Below, in pieces: positions 1 to 13,853 of a stretch of 64,000 bases of DNA. The notes under the pieces were generated by a model that did not search any database, was not told where the DNA came from, and saw only the letters and a list, made by a program, of their open reading frames with translations. A program made the position numbers and the translations under genes. Position 1 is the stretch's first letter, and every line of letters starts with the position of its first letter. The stretch is from Daphnia pulex (taxonomy: Eukaryota > Arthropoda > Branchiopoda > Diplostraca > Daphniidae): the NCBI RefSeq assembly GCF_021134715.1, contig NC_060020.1, positions 1,922,001 through 1,986,000 on the forward strand, given 5' to 3'.

Positions 1-2758
1 AATGAATAACAGAAGAGGAGGTGATGCTTTGTGCTCAACGACGACTGGTGGTCCCCTTTCGAATACTTAATATGCAGGCATCGGTATGTGTTCATACAGT
101 ATATATACGACGGACGTATATATAACAGCAGTGTGCGACAGCACATCAGGAAGGAAGCCGATGCGGATTAACTATGGATGCATTTAGATTCGGTGCTGCG
201 GACCTGCTTTGTGCTGGGAAAGTGCAGACACGACTGAATAATGTACGCATCACTCCCAATCGTGGGCCGACGAGAAATCCGTGCCTGCACACAAGTGCTG
301 CTGCGGATCTCTCCGGGTATAATATAGGTGTGTATATATGATAAGAGTCTTACTATAAATACAATGATAATCCTAATGCGATAATTCATAGTGAGCAGAT
401 CGAGTAAGACGTATAATAGAACTCAATCGATCTACGCCCTATATGCATTGAGCCTTCTGAATATAATATACGTATAAATAGTCAATTTCAGTTCATCTCG
501 GCACAGTCACGTGTGATCGGCAGATGCTTTTCCCTTCCAAACGTCAGTCCATCGGCGTCAAACACGCGGCGGATACACGTGCCGTCGCTATAGACACGCT
601 CTTCATCCGCGTATAAATCGAATCGGGGGGATGAAAAAAAAGAAGAAAATAAAAGAAGGACAGGGCAATCAAACCAAAAAAAAAAGTCAACTTTGCTTTT
701 ATTTTTTATTTTATTTGACTCTTCTCTTTTTTTCCGCTTTCTTCCGTGTCGAAATAAAAAGAAGGAGACATAGCAGGTCCCAGATGACACTCCCCCTCGA
801 TTCCTTGGATTCCGATTGCAATCACGCTGGATGGTTAAATAAAAAAGAAAAAGTAAAAAACAAAAAACAAAAAACAAAAAAGTTTGCCAGTCGTCGTATA
901 ATCGTATAAAGGAGAAAGGAGTAAGTCAGTGGACTAAAGCTGTCAAGCCGAGGGAGGAAAAAGTAAAGTCCAACGACTCGTCGCAAGATGTCCAACGGTC
1001 GATCGAAAAGGGTGGAAAAACTTGGCCATAAAATATCGGCAAACAGAACCCGCGGGATCGATGATGATGCTACGCCAGCGGCAGCAACAGAAAGGAAAAC
1101 GAAAGCAAACAGCAAAGAACAGGAGGGAAATATATATACTGTATATACCGTATACCGGATTTTAAATATATAAAAAAATGTAATAACATTAAAAATAAGA
1201 AAGGAAGGAAGGGGGAGGAGGGTTGAATCGATTCGCTCTTCACTTGTCGTTGTTAAGTATTTGCCATGTCAATTCTCCGGCATTTTTGCGCGTCAACATT
1301 CCCATCGTTATATTACTTTTGGCATACAAATATGTACTATATAGTCTCGTATAGACGTCACGCCGGAATCGCCCGTCCGTGTTCTAGATGATGTATGTTC
1401 GCCTCTGCCGGCACATTTTTATTCGCGATGTCTCTTCATCGACATCAATCACCTTTGGACGAAAGAAGACGTTTCGTCGATTATATTGACCTCCTGCTCC
1501 TATATAGTCTCCGGCCGTCAGCAATCATATACTCTGGTACAGGGGTTTGACGTCTGTATGTACACGATGCAGACGTCAGCCAACGTCTAATCAAAACCGA
1601 AAATAGGATGGTGATGTTAAGCTCTGTGGCCAGCAATATGTTCCGTCAAGCAGCTGATGCTGGTATAGGCGCAGCGAGGATGTCGTACTGGTCTGTACAC
1701 ATGCTGCTGGTCGGATGATGAGCAACGCACATATATACAGCGAGCAGCCGGAAGAAGAAGAAGAAGAAGGGGCCGCAGAATCCTTTGCTGGGTTCTATAT
1801 TATAATGTGTGCAGGCTTGTTTGTAAATTATAAATATATCTCTTCATGGCGCGTGATTTACCATTCCTCCTGTAGGTTTCGTGATCGCGGAGGTGGTGTA
1901 CTGCTGATGGCAGCTGCTGGTACCCACAATGTATCATGTCCGGCAGCAACTCGCGCCAGCCCCATACATCGCGGGGCGACGATTCATTTACTATAGGAAA
2001 TAACGCCTATAGTCTCTCGGGTCCATGTTAATCATCAGACCGGGGGTTCGTCTTTTCCTTTCTCTTTCCGCCGACTGCTCGCTGCTTGCCGCCACGGCTC
2101 CGCGATTGTTGTTGACCGTGGCAATCTTATTGCAGCAGCGCTAGCGTGAAGATTAACGGGCGCCGGGCTCCGGGCTCCGGGCGCGCGTCTATTTAGACGA
2201 GATTCACATCGTGTTGAAGTATTTAACCGTATAATCCCACCTTTTGATGGCAGCAGCAGCAGCATCAAAGAGAAGAGAACGTCATCCACCTCTTGACTGC
2301 TGCTGCTGCTGCTGACAATGACGCGGCAATACAAATGACGACTTTCATCAACATGTGAACAAGTCCCAATTCGTCGGCGACACAAAAGAACTTTGCTGGG
2401 TGTTGGAAGTCAATGAGCCGAGATGTCTGCATGTGGATGTGTTCGTCAGCACACGGCCAACGACCAAGATGAATTTGGCAATAAGCGTATATATATAGTT
2501 CTTCTATATAACGACTTGCGCAATTCGCGCAGCTCACAAAGGGCGACTGGCGACCGGGAGGGTCGTCCTGTGTGTGTTTGTCGATTGTTTCTGTTAGATG
2601 TGCTGCTGCTACTGCTCGCCTTCCTTGTCATTCGGCACTTTGTTTCTCTCCTAAATCTGAATGCTGCTGTTCAACGTCATTGTTCTCCTCATTAGTCTGA
2701 TGATGAAGGGCCTTGTTTAATTGGGTCACACAGGTACTTCTATAGAGCAGCAGCGCTG
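1..2758. other. Non-coding flank downstream of the GPCR gene
   Basis: No convincing gene is seen. The part nearest 2758 is probably 3' UTR and downstream sequence of the minus-strand GPCR. The stretch contains A-rich and T-rich runs (about 630-890), many TATATA strings, and CTG/GCA triplet runs near 2247-2315. Short open frames here lack family resemblance and splice context. Confidence 0.5.
2297..2314. repeat. (CTG)6 triplet microsatellite
   Basis: Six uninterrupted CTG units. It is one of many CTG/GCA triplet runs in the first 29 kb, such as the (CAG)6 run at 13097-13114. It lies outside any supported coding exon. Confidence 0.8.
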
Positions 2759-5700
2759 CTAATGATCAGGTAGACTGCTAGCGCATTGATCGACGGCTCC
2801 TGCTGCTGCCGAGGACACCTGGGCTTTCGTCCTGCCAGCCATCAGGTTGGCGGCAGTGGCGGCTGGCGTCGAGACGTTCTCCACCGACGGGTTCCGGCTG
2901 GCCTGGCGGAAATGAGACGGCGGTGCGATGTGCGGCTGGTTGAAATGTCTTCCGGCGGCGGCCCCGGCGCTCGCCTGCGACGACGACGACCGGCCCCGGC
3001 GACCGCACAGGATCTTGGAGAAGGCCCGCTTGAATTCGCGACTCGTGCTGGCGTAGATGAACGGGTTGAGGCAGCTGTTGCAGTAGCCCAGCCAGAAGCA
3101 GCAGGAAAACAGCGGCGATGGGATGTTGCACGTTGAACACAAAGCCTCTGCACAACAAGGAAAAAAGAAAAACAAAAGAAAACAACAAAATCAATACATT
3201 TTTTTTAAGAGTTCAAAAATATTATTCGATAACTCTTAACAGGCCGGAAATAATGGCAGCTTGCATCATCGTAAGTATAGGTATAGATTACTGATTTTAT
3301 TGTTTCGCTCGTTTGAGTTTGAAGCTTTTATAAATGCAAAGTGAGAATGGTAATGATGACATTTAATTGCTCGCTAAAAGTGAGTAGCGCTATCAACATG
3401 AAATGCCCATAAGATACCGCAAAGTTCTGTCTATCTTTATAATAGCTACATAAAGTATAGAAACCGGATCCACATAATAATGGTGTACTATGTATATATA
3501 CTATAGGCGAGGTCCGCAACAGCACAATGATCGACTCGTTCTAAATCACCTCGGGACAAAAGCACTTCATCATTAATATTCATTGCTGGCTGGCTGGCGT
3601 CTTTGTCTATCACAACAGAGAAATGATGAGAACATCATTATATTTCTGTTGACATGGGCCCGAGAAAATTCCCCCCTCCCCCCCAAGTGTTTGAGTTCGA
3701 GTTACACGCTAATGAGGCAGAGATTCTTGAAAAAATATAAAGCTGATTTTCTATGCAGCTGAGAGGAGACTCGCTATATAGCCCCCCAAAAAAAGAACCC
3801 ACTCGTACAGTTCATTGCTGATGGATTTTATGATGAGGACTGGAATTTTCTCATTTGGACTCCATTCCACTTGGCAAGTCATTTGACTATTCAACGCTAG
3901 CGTCTCTCCTCAGACTCGGTTTTTCGGCCGGGCTTGCTGGTCTGTGTGTTTGCCTCCGCTCTCTATGCGTAATTCCAATTTCAATTTGCGTGGAGGAACC
4001 CAAATAATGAGTCCTGTTTAGGCTAAGATTTTGCTGAACGCCAACAAAAAAAGGGGAAAAAAAAGGAACGAAATTTTTGAGCAATGAATTTCGCCTCCAG
4101 CAAAGAGCGGCGGCGGGGCCAAGTCACGATAAATTAAGACGCGGCCGTTAATCTTATTTCGACGACCACGTCGTCCGTCTAGACGACGTGACTGTCTTCC
4201 CCCCCACCCTATTTTTTTTTAACGTAACCTATACATACATCTCTCCAGCGGTTAACTCGCTTTCTGTGCGTCTATATAGGTCGTAATTGATCAACGTGCG
4301 GGATCGTCTAAATCATCCGGTTGCGCGGGATATATAAAAATGGGACGCACATCAGTGGCTGCAGTCGCGAGTTCTTTTTTTTAAATCCTGAATGTGTGTC
4401 TCATTCCCATTGCGTCCGACTCGTAGAGAAAGAGAGAAAGAAAGAGACTGAATCGCTTTGATTAAAAAAAAAGACGCGTCTAATCAATCAGTCCAGTCTC
4501 CCAGCACAAAAGAGACGCAGTGCTGTGCGCTGCTGCCAAAAGGGTTTCCGGTGACGTTTTCAACGTTCGTATTCTCCGTAGGCTTGTAATATATTAGAGG
4601 CGTATAATATAGATCTATATAGTCTAGCCTAGATCTCTCTTTCTCCTCCACATCAGTAGTATAGGAATCATTGATACGCATTTCATTAATCAGTTGAGCG
4701 CGGGTTGATCTGAGATGAGATCGCATCACGTATAGAGAGAGAGAAGGTCAGCAGCACATGATCAACAGATCCGATCATCAACCCCCCTTTTCTTTCTTTC
4801 CCAAGTATAATAATAATAGTCAGCTCTGCTCGCCGTTCATTTGGGCGTATAACAGACTCGAGGCGAGATATAATATATACCGGTAACGTTTATATTCCGG
4901 AATATATATTGTGTATAATTGAAAATATAGTTGCTGGATATAAATCCCGCACTATATATATTGATGCCGTCTGAGCGTGAGCAATCGGGACTCGTGTCCC
5001 TGCTCCCTGGGGGCGAGTATTATGGAGTCCATAGAAAAGGAAAACGGCAAGACTGAAAGGGCATACTATATATATAGTCAACATACATACAGACGAGAGT
5101 CTCTTATTCTACTATTGAATCTCATATCAAATTGCATAATAGTGATGATGGCTATATATATAGCCTATCAGATTCCATGACGTGCGCCCATCATCATGCT
5201 GGATACCGGGAATTGTTGGCGAGTAGCTGTTTAGTGCAGATCGAAGACGCCGTATTGTGCACTTGAAACAATACGTAATTTCAATCGCTGGGAAGCAGAC
5301 GTTTAGCCCTATCTACTCGGATAATGTGCAAGGCTATATAAGCATTTTGATGGAAATTGTTTAATTAAATTATTATTAATAATAATTTGGTTAAGTAATT
5401 AAATTTCTTGAAATTGATAATTAAGAAATTTATTGGGTGCACAATTAAATGTGTATTAGGACGTGTAACTACAATTCCAGATAATTTTATAATAGCGCCT
5501 GGATGATATCGGTGCGATGAGATTTTGGCCCATATGATTGGATGTGCGGACTACGTAAATGTGGGTCATTCGATATTATATGAACGAGATGCAGACTCCG
5601 CGATTATATATACGTTGCTATGCAGTATATATAGTCCCCCCCCCTCCTCCACATGTTGTGCAAGTCTGTAGACGCAAGACTGCAAGACCATTCCATCTTT

Positions 5701-8700
5701 CTCGTCAGTCTCGAGGCATTCCCTTTTATTCCGGCGCTTAGATATATAATCACACAACTGCGCCGGGACGAGGAGTCGAGGAACGAAAGCCAAGCCCATC
5801 AACCGGAGATTACGAACGCGGGACTAACCCCCGTCATATATTACAGAGAATCACTGCCGACGCTGCAGATAATAAGAGAGAAAAGTCTTTCGGTGTATAT
5901 AAGAAACCTTATACAGCAGCCTTTATATTCCGTGTATAATTTTCCTCGTCACAAAATCGTTGCGCATGCAACAACTGCTGCCGTCGATGATACAGCAATC
6001 AAAAGAAAAAATGCGCGACTGCGCAAATATGCGCAGTCTGTACATTTATTTTATGGCTCAGTTCCCCTGATGGATGAATCGGTATTGAGCCGACATACTA
6101 TATAGATACGCCAGAACGGGAGTATAATAGCGAGATATAAAAAAAATACCATCACTGAACGTCACTGTGCACGAGAAAGGAGTTCATTTTCGAATGCTGT
6201 GACACTGAGAAATCAATCAAGCCACTGCATCTACTTCGGCATTCTCAGTTGGGGCGCGCTATCCTATATGTGTCTCGTTTATACTATCGTTATCCCGCCG
6301 AAGCCCCAGCTATGCATCAACCCTATATATATAAATCTGACTCCATTCACCTATCGATTCCTCTCCTATCTTCCCAAAGTCACGTTTACTGCTGCTGGAT
6401 GCTCACGCTGCTGCAACCATTTGCGGATCTCCAAAGTGGGTTGGCACTAAAATATTTCGGAATTGTATAGCAAAAGATGCTGGAGAGCGCAGAGGGCGAA
6501 AGCTATACTATTAGTACATATACGTACTCCAAACAAATTCGCTTGCGCGGTCTCATCAACTATCTGCTTTTGTCCGGCAGGGCCAGCAGCAGCACACACA
6601 TATATATTATTCAACAATTCAACCTCAATTAAGGAATGTGCACTTGATGGAGTGCCCAAGTGCCTTTGTACGATGTCCCTGCTGCGCTGCTGCTGCTGCT
6701 GTTTTACCGAACTCTAGACTATAGACTTTGTTATTGGCTGTGTTTGCCATATAAGACGAGCGCAGCACCATCCATTTCTATATAGACGGCATCACGCAGT
6801 AGGCCTATATACAGCAGCAGCTATTGCAAATGTTGTAGAGAGGAGCCAACAAGCAAAGTCTATTTGGAAAAGGCAACTTATTGCCAGCAGCGTTGCTGGG
6901 TCAAATCTCAGTTGGCTGGTTTTTCAAAGTCGAATTTTATATGCAAACAAACCCGGGCGGCGGCCTGGCTGTTTGTTCACCTTAAATTATTATTGGCCAC
7001 CGCCAGGAGCGGCGGGACGAGACTATCCGTCGTGATGTGTAGACGATGTGGACAAATCTCGTTAACAAGCCACATTGCCCTCGTCGCAACCGGGCGCATT
7101 ATCGACCGAGCATTGCAACAGTTTATAGTGCTCCTATTATACTTTCAAAGTCAATGGAGCGTATAGATGATGATGCCGAAGCTCAACAAACTGAATCATC
7201 ATTGCCAAATGCAGCACTGTAATTATTCCCCCCATCAAGTCCTGCCTGCCTTGACGTACTCTCGGTATATGTACATAGAGCCTGTAAACAACGAAAACTG
7301 AATATTCTTCCCCCTCTCAGAAGAAAGGAGATAAGAAAGAAAGGGAAAAAAAAAACAAACACAAAAACACGTAACTCGTTATTATACAAGGGTTGAGGAG
7401 CGGCCTGTAAATGACCTATAAAAGTGTTTTGCGATGGCCCGTTTTCACGCCATCGCAAGCGGATGGCTGACGTCGTTCGACGCGACTTTATTTAGTGTGT
7501 GGCAACCGGGAGCTGCATGGTGGCAATTCCCTCCCAAAAAAAAAACGGATTATCTTCAATGAAAATGTGTCTCGTCGTCTTCCCCGTCGTTGGGAACATG
7601 CACCAACGGTTTTTCCGTGCTGGGGGCGACTTGACTTGAGAAATTATCACGTCAGTAACCATCAACCCCAGTGTCCTGGAGCGCGAGGGAGGAAGGCATG
7701 GAAGCAAAGGCTCTGGTGTGATGTGCTTATTTTAGACCATGTTACAACTTCCCATTATTCTAAATTGCAAACTCCGCGCTTGAATAAGTATTTGATCGAT
7801 GAGTCAACGTCGGCCATAAGGCTGTTGGGAGACATGCATATATAGGACTTTATATCTCCCCAAAAAAATAAAGAAAAAATTCCTAAAAATTCCCCGTGTA
7901 TTGTTTATGCAACACCAGTATGAAAGAAAATCCGATATAAAATTAAAGGAAAGCCCTTCGCATAAAGCGCATAGGCTTGCGCATATAAGTTGAAGAAAAA
8001 AAAATGAATTGTTCCTTTTTTTTCTAAAAGCGTCATGTTGGATATTTGGAATAACGGGGATAGTTGACTCAATTTCCACAAAATAAAGAACTTGTTATAA
8101 CTCGACATGTGCAGTCCCTAGAAAAATGTCGTAGACAGAGCCCGTTTTTCATCCTCTGGATAAATATATATAGTCCGGAGTCGTGTATCGGCACGTTTAG
8201 GTTTGACAAAGCGTGCAGTTGCTGTGCACTTTAGCGATATACAACGGCAACAGGGGAAGGAGGATGGCGATATGAAATTGAGATATTGGAACAAAAGAAA
8301 TACCCCCACTGATATAACGGGTTATAACCAAAGGAATAACCAGTTCACATGTCTGAGGGTATATCACGTTTTGCAATAGTTTATGAATAACTTTGTGCTA
8401 CATAGATATGTAAAGCTGCCATAAGTATACTTATGATTTATTGCATGGAATTGATACCGACTGAGGTACGATCTAGTTGTCCAGAAAAAATTAAAAACAA
8501 AAACAAACAATCATTATATATTATAAGAACTTACTCAAATCTTCCTCGATTCGGCATTATAGCTATATTTTTTTTCCTTTGTCCACTTATTTTTCAATCG
8601 GGTGAATGCGCATGATATTATTTTGCTGAAAGAAAATTGACCATTACAAAAGTCTAAAATAAAAGCCTCGAAAAAAGTGTGAAATGAAAGTTCAGAAAGA

Positions 8701-11700
8701 GCAGGAAAAAAACAACCGCATTGACGTCAGCACGGCGCCCGGCAGAGACTCTCATGCCTCGTTTGATGCTGCAGCACAGCACTATTATCGTTCACAGTGC
8801 GTGAACGAAGCAGCAACGCACACCCGCGCAGCAAATGATGAGGTTGTCTTGACAAAGTTTTTACTCTTTTCAAGTTAAGAGAACTTGTAAATACATATAC
8901 AGTTTCTGCGTATGTGCAAACACAACACGTATAAACGGTGTCAAACAGGGCCAGCACGTTTTTAGAACGTACATGACGCGAGAAGGAACCGAGGGGGGGA
9001 AAAATGGCCCGCTCTAAATTCAAATAATGAAATGCATCTTCTAAAAAGCCGATTAGGTTATATATAAAGACTCTCTAAATTGAAAGCTGCATATTACTAA
9101 TGCAACGTAATCATATGCAGTTGTGAGACGGAGAGCGCCGAGATTCGACTGAAACCTTCCTGGTATAGTTTCTCCGAAACGTTATTTGGGGATTCTAACG
9201 ATGTTGAGAGTGCAGCATTGACGGCCTCTTTGAAATACTTATTTTTACTGCATTCGCCAAGATATGGTCCTGACTATATACACACACACACATCTCTTAT
9301 TGCATTTCCCCCTTTTTCAAATGGTCTCCCTGCTGTGGCAATCAACATATCTTGTACAGTCGGCGTCTATTGCACATCCGCTTATCTCAGCGGGCGTATA
9401 ACTTTGGGTCCTTTTGTGTATCGTACAAGTATCTACTCGGAACTGCTAGAATATATCCCTATACATCTACATTATTCTCTTTACATGTACATGGTGGCAG
9501 TAATATGTAGCAATATGCTTATTCTCTATATGGTTAATAGAGGCCCACGTTGGTTGTCATGTATGTTAGTGCCACATCCTACCGAATTGTTTACAGAAAT
9601 ACTAAAAATATGAGACGACGATTGCCGAGCACTCCAGCCAGCCATATATGCTGCCACACACGGCTGGTTAAACATCTATTAGGCTGCGGCTGTTGCGGCT
9701 ATTTTTGGTACCGTAATAACACAACAAAAGTGGGCGGTCGAATAAATTTGGAGGTTTGCGCTTTTATTCTCTTGCTCTCAAGAAATACACACAAGTTCCC
9801 GGCCCCTTTTTTTCTTTCTTTTTCTTTTATATGTTCCTGACAGATATATATATAGTCCAGCAGTTAGTTGTCTATACCGCCCCCCGTGCTGCTGCCATCA
9901 TCTCAATTTCCCCGGCCACAGTGTGTCATTACTATCGTGGTCCTCCTATCAAGTTTCCCCTCCGTTCCTTTTATTCCGTAAAGATGCGCTCTTTATTGTC
10001 GGCTCGCCTTCATCAAGCCCGTAAAAGAAAAGAAAGAGAGGACAAAAAAAAAAAATATTTGACTCTGATCTTCCCAACTTTGGGGCTTTTAAAACGCCCC
10101 CAATCATACGCACGTCACAATAGAACGCCTCCGCATCCGGCGGCCCCTTCACGCAATCAACGGGGCGGCCTACGTCGATCTCGACGCGTCTTCTCAATCA
10201 AACAAATCAACTCGGATGAGAACCTCAGCAGCAGAGGCCCAATTTTAAATTCAAGATTTAAATTTTATTTAAATGTATTGCTCCTCTGTGTCAGGAAAAG
10301 AAAACCCTTGGTTTTCTGCTTAGATTTCAAATGCAGAAAGAATCCATGCATTATCCACACGAAGTAGTGTCAGTCCAAACACTTATATATATACACAGTA
10401 TATAATTAGCTATTACATGATGGTCTAATCTACTCACCAACGGGTAAAATGACGAAGAAGGGGAACCAGCAGAGTAGAAAAGCTCCGACAACAATTCCCA
10501 GCGTTTTGGCGGCTTTCTTCTGGCGCCGGAATTTGAACATCTTGGCCGACAAGCCGGTGCTACTGCCGCCCCCGGAAAACGCAGTGGCCGTCGTCGTCAC
10601 TGTCAACGTGGGTCCCGACGACGCCGTCGTCGTGACCGAGCTGGTCGTCGTGCTGGAAGGCCGCCTCGATGAATTCTTCCTCTGGAAGTGGTGCACCAGG
10701 CTTTTCTTTTTGATTACAGGGCTGGCAGTGGCCAGTTCGTTGAGGTCCTTGGCCAGCTCGCTGTTCAGCGGCGGTGGCGAAGTGTCCAGCTGCTGCTGCT
10801 GCTGCTGCAGTGACGTCTGCGGCGATGAGCGGCAATTTTTGTTATTTTTGCTACGCGAAGAAGTGGAGGATCGATCACTGATGTTTGCCGACGAGTCGAA
10901 GGCAGACGGGCGAGGGACCGAACGGCCTTTGCCCACATGGAGATGATTGTTGGGCGACGGGCGGTGGTGGTGGTGATGGTGGCCGACAGTCGTCGTCGCC
11001 ACCGTTTTCATGGGATTGGCACGTCCCACGTGAACCCGCAAAGTTAAAACTTCACTGCCACTGAGCGACGAAGTGGATTTGTCCGTCTTGGTCCCGCTCT
11101 CCAGGAACTTGGTCTGCTTGACGGCCGTCCGGTAGATGCGCCAATAGATGGCCAAAATGATGAGTGTAGGCAAATAAAAGGAGCCGATGGTGGAGAAGAG
11201 GACATAGGCTTTCTCCTTGTTGACATTGCAGGCCTGCAGTTCGGCCGAGTCCAGCAGCAGCACTCCGGCCGTCGGTAAGCTGCTGGTAGCCGCTGCTGGT
11301 GACGCGGTGGACGTCTCATTACCGGCTCCCGTCGACGAGGAATCAGCACTGCGCTCTTTCCAGCCCAAGAGCGGGCCAATGCTGATGGACAACGAGGAGA
11401 TCCAAACAATCAGGCAGAGGACGGTGGAGCGCTTGGCCGTCACGATGGAATAGTAATTCAGCGGCCGGGTCACGCCGATGTAGCGGTCGACGGAAATGAC
11501 GCAGAGCGACATGATAGACGCCGTGCAGCAGAGGACGTCCACCGCCGCCCAGACGTCGCAAAAGATGGGGCCGAAATACCAGTTGCCCGTCACCTGCAAA
11601 TCAAAGAGTCAGACGCATATCTATTATAATTGACAGGTGAGATGATGATGGATTGACGTCATGCAAATAACGACTACTCTCTCCTCTCCTCTCTAATCGT

Positions 11701-13853
11701 TCCTGAAAGACACACTAACAGCCACAGCAGGCCAACGACATTAGTAAATGAGCGAGACTCGCGTCCTACTCACTTTTTCTTTTTCTTTTTCCCTTTGATG
11801 CTCCTGGTGCGACATGGTTTAATTAATGAAGGGGAAACGGGAAAGAGGATTCGTTTCGCTCAAGTCTGCATAGTATATTACTGCCATGGCGGCGGTGTGT
11901 CTTTCAGTTCAGTGACGTCATTTCAATATAGGACTCGCGGAAAAAACGGAAGGGTGTCGTGTTGCGGTGCTGTGTGGTCGAGTTCGGTTGGACTCTTAAG
12001 ACTTTGGTTGTTTGCTCCGTTTTCTTTTTGTTTCAACATTTCGCTCTCGGGCGCTAATCTCTTTACTGAGCCGGACCTCCCCCCTCGAGAGAGAGAAAGT
12101 CAAGAGAGTCAACAACAGCCGCACCACCACCACCACAGCAACAGCAACAGCCAAAAAAGAATAGATAAATGCGTCTCGTCTCTCTCGGTTATGTCTCTCT
12201 TTTGTCTCGCCAGCTTATTTTATTTTTTTTCCAGCTCTTTTTCCGTTTCTATTTTGGCGTCCCGTCACCATCAATATATAGACTATTCGCGGCTGAAAGG
12301 GGGAAAAAAAGTGCGCTGCTGCTGTTTGCTAAGCGACGCGTTCTCACTCTCGTCCTCACTCCCAGATATGTCTACAGAATCTTCCCATATAGTATTATAT
12401 AAGAGCATCTCAGCACAGCAAAGGCGCTTGTTTGGTGTATGGACTTCCGCTCGATCCCATCAAGATTCATCTTTCTGGCGGGGCCCGTTCATTCGCCGAC
12501 GTTTTTTTTGGGAGGGGGAGGGGGAAGCGCTCTTATTTGATGGCGGCTGTGTGCATTCCTGAGAATGTGTCGAGTGCTATTTTAAAAAGAAGGAGAAGGG
12601 GAAAAAAACATCACCTCCCTGCTCCATTCAAGTTGCCCATTTAGACGACTCGACGAGCATATCCTGCTTGTTGGGTTGGCACCCACGACTTTGGGTATGA
12701 GAGGAGTATAGCAGCGCTCGTTTGTTGAATGTCTTCGGCGAACGAGGAAAGACGAGATATATATGATATTATATAAGTATACATAACTCCGAAAAGAAGA
12801 AGAAAACTGTTTGGGGCTGTGCTGCAGGAATAATATACGTATGCTGTACATGCTGAGCTGCGGAGGTGGAAGATGAAGCATATATTCACGACCCATAAAT
12901 CAGAGCAGCTTTTCCTAATGCCAGCCCATTGCTGCACATATGCATATATGCAGTGTCTGTGCCCCTAGGCATTTATGCCAGCCAGCCTTTCTTCCATTCT
13001 TCTTTGAGTATTGATTTACAAAATTCCTAAGACTTGTACTAGATTCCAATGCTATAGGCGGCTGCCTATACACTATATAATAAGACGTGATGCATCCAGC
13101 AGCAGCAGCAGCAGCCGAAATACCGACATATTGCTTTCACAGCAGCGCGTTCGGGAGCGAAAGGGATCACTTTTGAAATTGATGTCGAATTCCATCGAGA
13201 GTCGAAGCATAGAGGGAAAAAAACACACACCATCAGACTTAAAAAAAAAGGGGAGGACGAGAGAGCGAGCGAAATAAGCTCACGTCTTGGGTGTTAGACT
13301 ATGTCTATGATACCTCTAAAGTCGCCGAAAAGGGTAGAACGAGGAATCCCAGGAGCAGGTCGGCCACGGCGAGATTGGCGATCAGAATGTGGGTGGGACC
13401 TCGCAGATTGGAGTTGAAGAGAACGGCGGCCAAGATCAGCAAATTGCCGCCGATGGTGAGGAGGACGATGACGGACAGGGCCACGGCCACGACCAGCGAC
13501 ATCCAGTTCATGCTGGCGGCCAGCGACGCTGAGGCGTCTGTTGGGGATATGGCGGCACTCATCGACGTCGATTCGCCATTCATCAATAGGACGGCCAGTC
13601 CGGAGCCTAGCCGGGCCAAGCCGTCCTGCTGCTCGGCGGCAGATACTGCAGTAGTAGTAGTAGTATTGCCAACGCCACTCATGCTGCTGCTGCTGCTGTC
13701 ATCCACCGAGCCAATTATTCCGGCGTCTTCCGGGACGTTGATCGAATCCAAATACAAGACACTCTCTCCCTCGCCAGCACCACTACCTCCTCCTATTGCA
13801 TTGCTCAGATTTCTGGCCATCAAATCCACGACGGACATGACGAGCGGATGCAT
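2759..13853 (-). CDS. Octopamine/alpha-1-adrenergic-like G protein-coupled receptor
   Basis: A rhodopsin-class amine receptor of the plasma membrane. Exons on the minus strand are 13314-13853, 10438-11593 and 2759-3147, with GT/AG introns, giving 694 residues. An in-frame TAG at 13881-13883 supports the chosen ATG. TM1 is at about 118-145 and TM2 at about 154-176. TM3 has Cys192, amine-binding Asp199 (VDVLCC) and DRY 216-218. TM5 is at about 310-334, followed by a third cytoplasmic loop of about 200 residues with His6 (385-390) and Gln6 (443-448). TM6 is at about 543-563 (CWFPF) and TM7 has NPFIY 592-596. The segments [37 protein letters not shown] and [12 protein letters not shown] match the alpha-1-adrenergic/Oamb group, so octopamine (or noradrenaline-type) sensing through Gq is inferred. 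N15 (NLS) is a possible glycosylation site. I am sure of the GPCR call and less sure of the ligand. Confidence 0.88.
3148..10437 (-). other. Large intron 2 of the GPCR gene
   Basis: A 7.3 kb intron between the TM6 and TM7 exons. The donor is gtgagt and the acceptor is tgttgtgcag on the minus strand, with phase 1. It contains many TATATA strings, CTG/GCA runs and short open frames on both strands, none with recognisable protein features. I see no nested gene. Confidence 0.75.
11594..13313 (-). other. Intron 1 of the GPCR gene
   Basis: A 1.7 kb phase-0 intron between the TM2 and TM3 exons. It joins LPFSATLE to VTGNWYFG, which restores the family alignment exactly. Open frames inside it, including one of 255 codons on the plus strand at 11795-12562, are low-complexity Ser/Phe/His sequence without family resemblance. 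Confidence 0.75.

Noticed and set aside
11795-12562. 255-codon plus-strand frame inside GPCR intron 1
   Set aside because: Low-complexity Ser/Phe/His composition, no domain, and it lies entirely within a well-supported intron.
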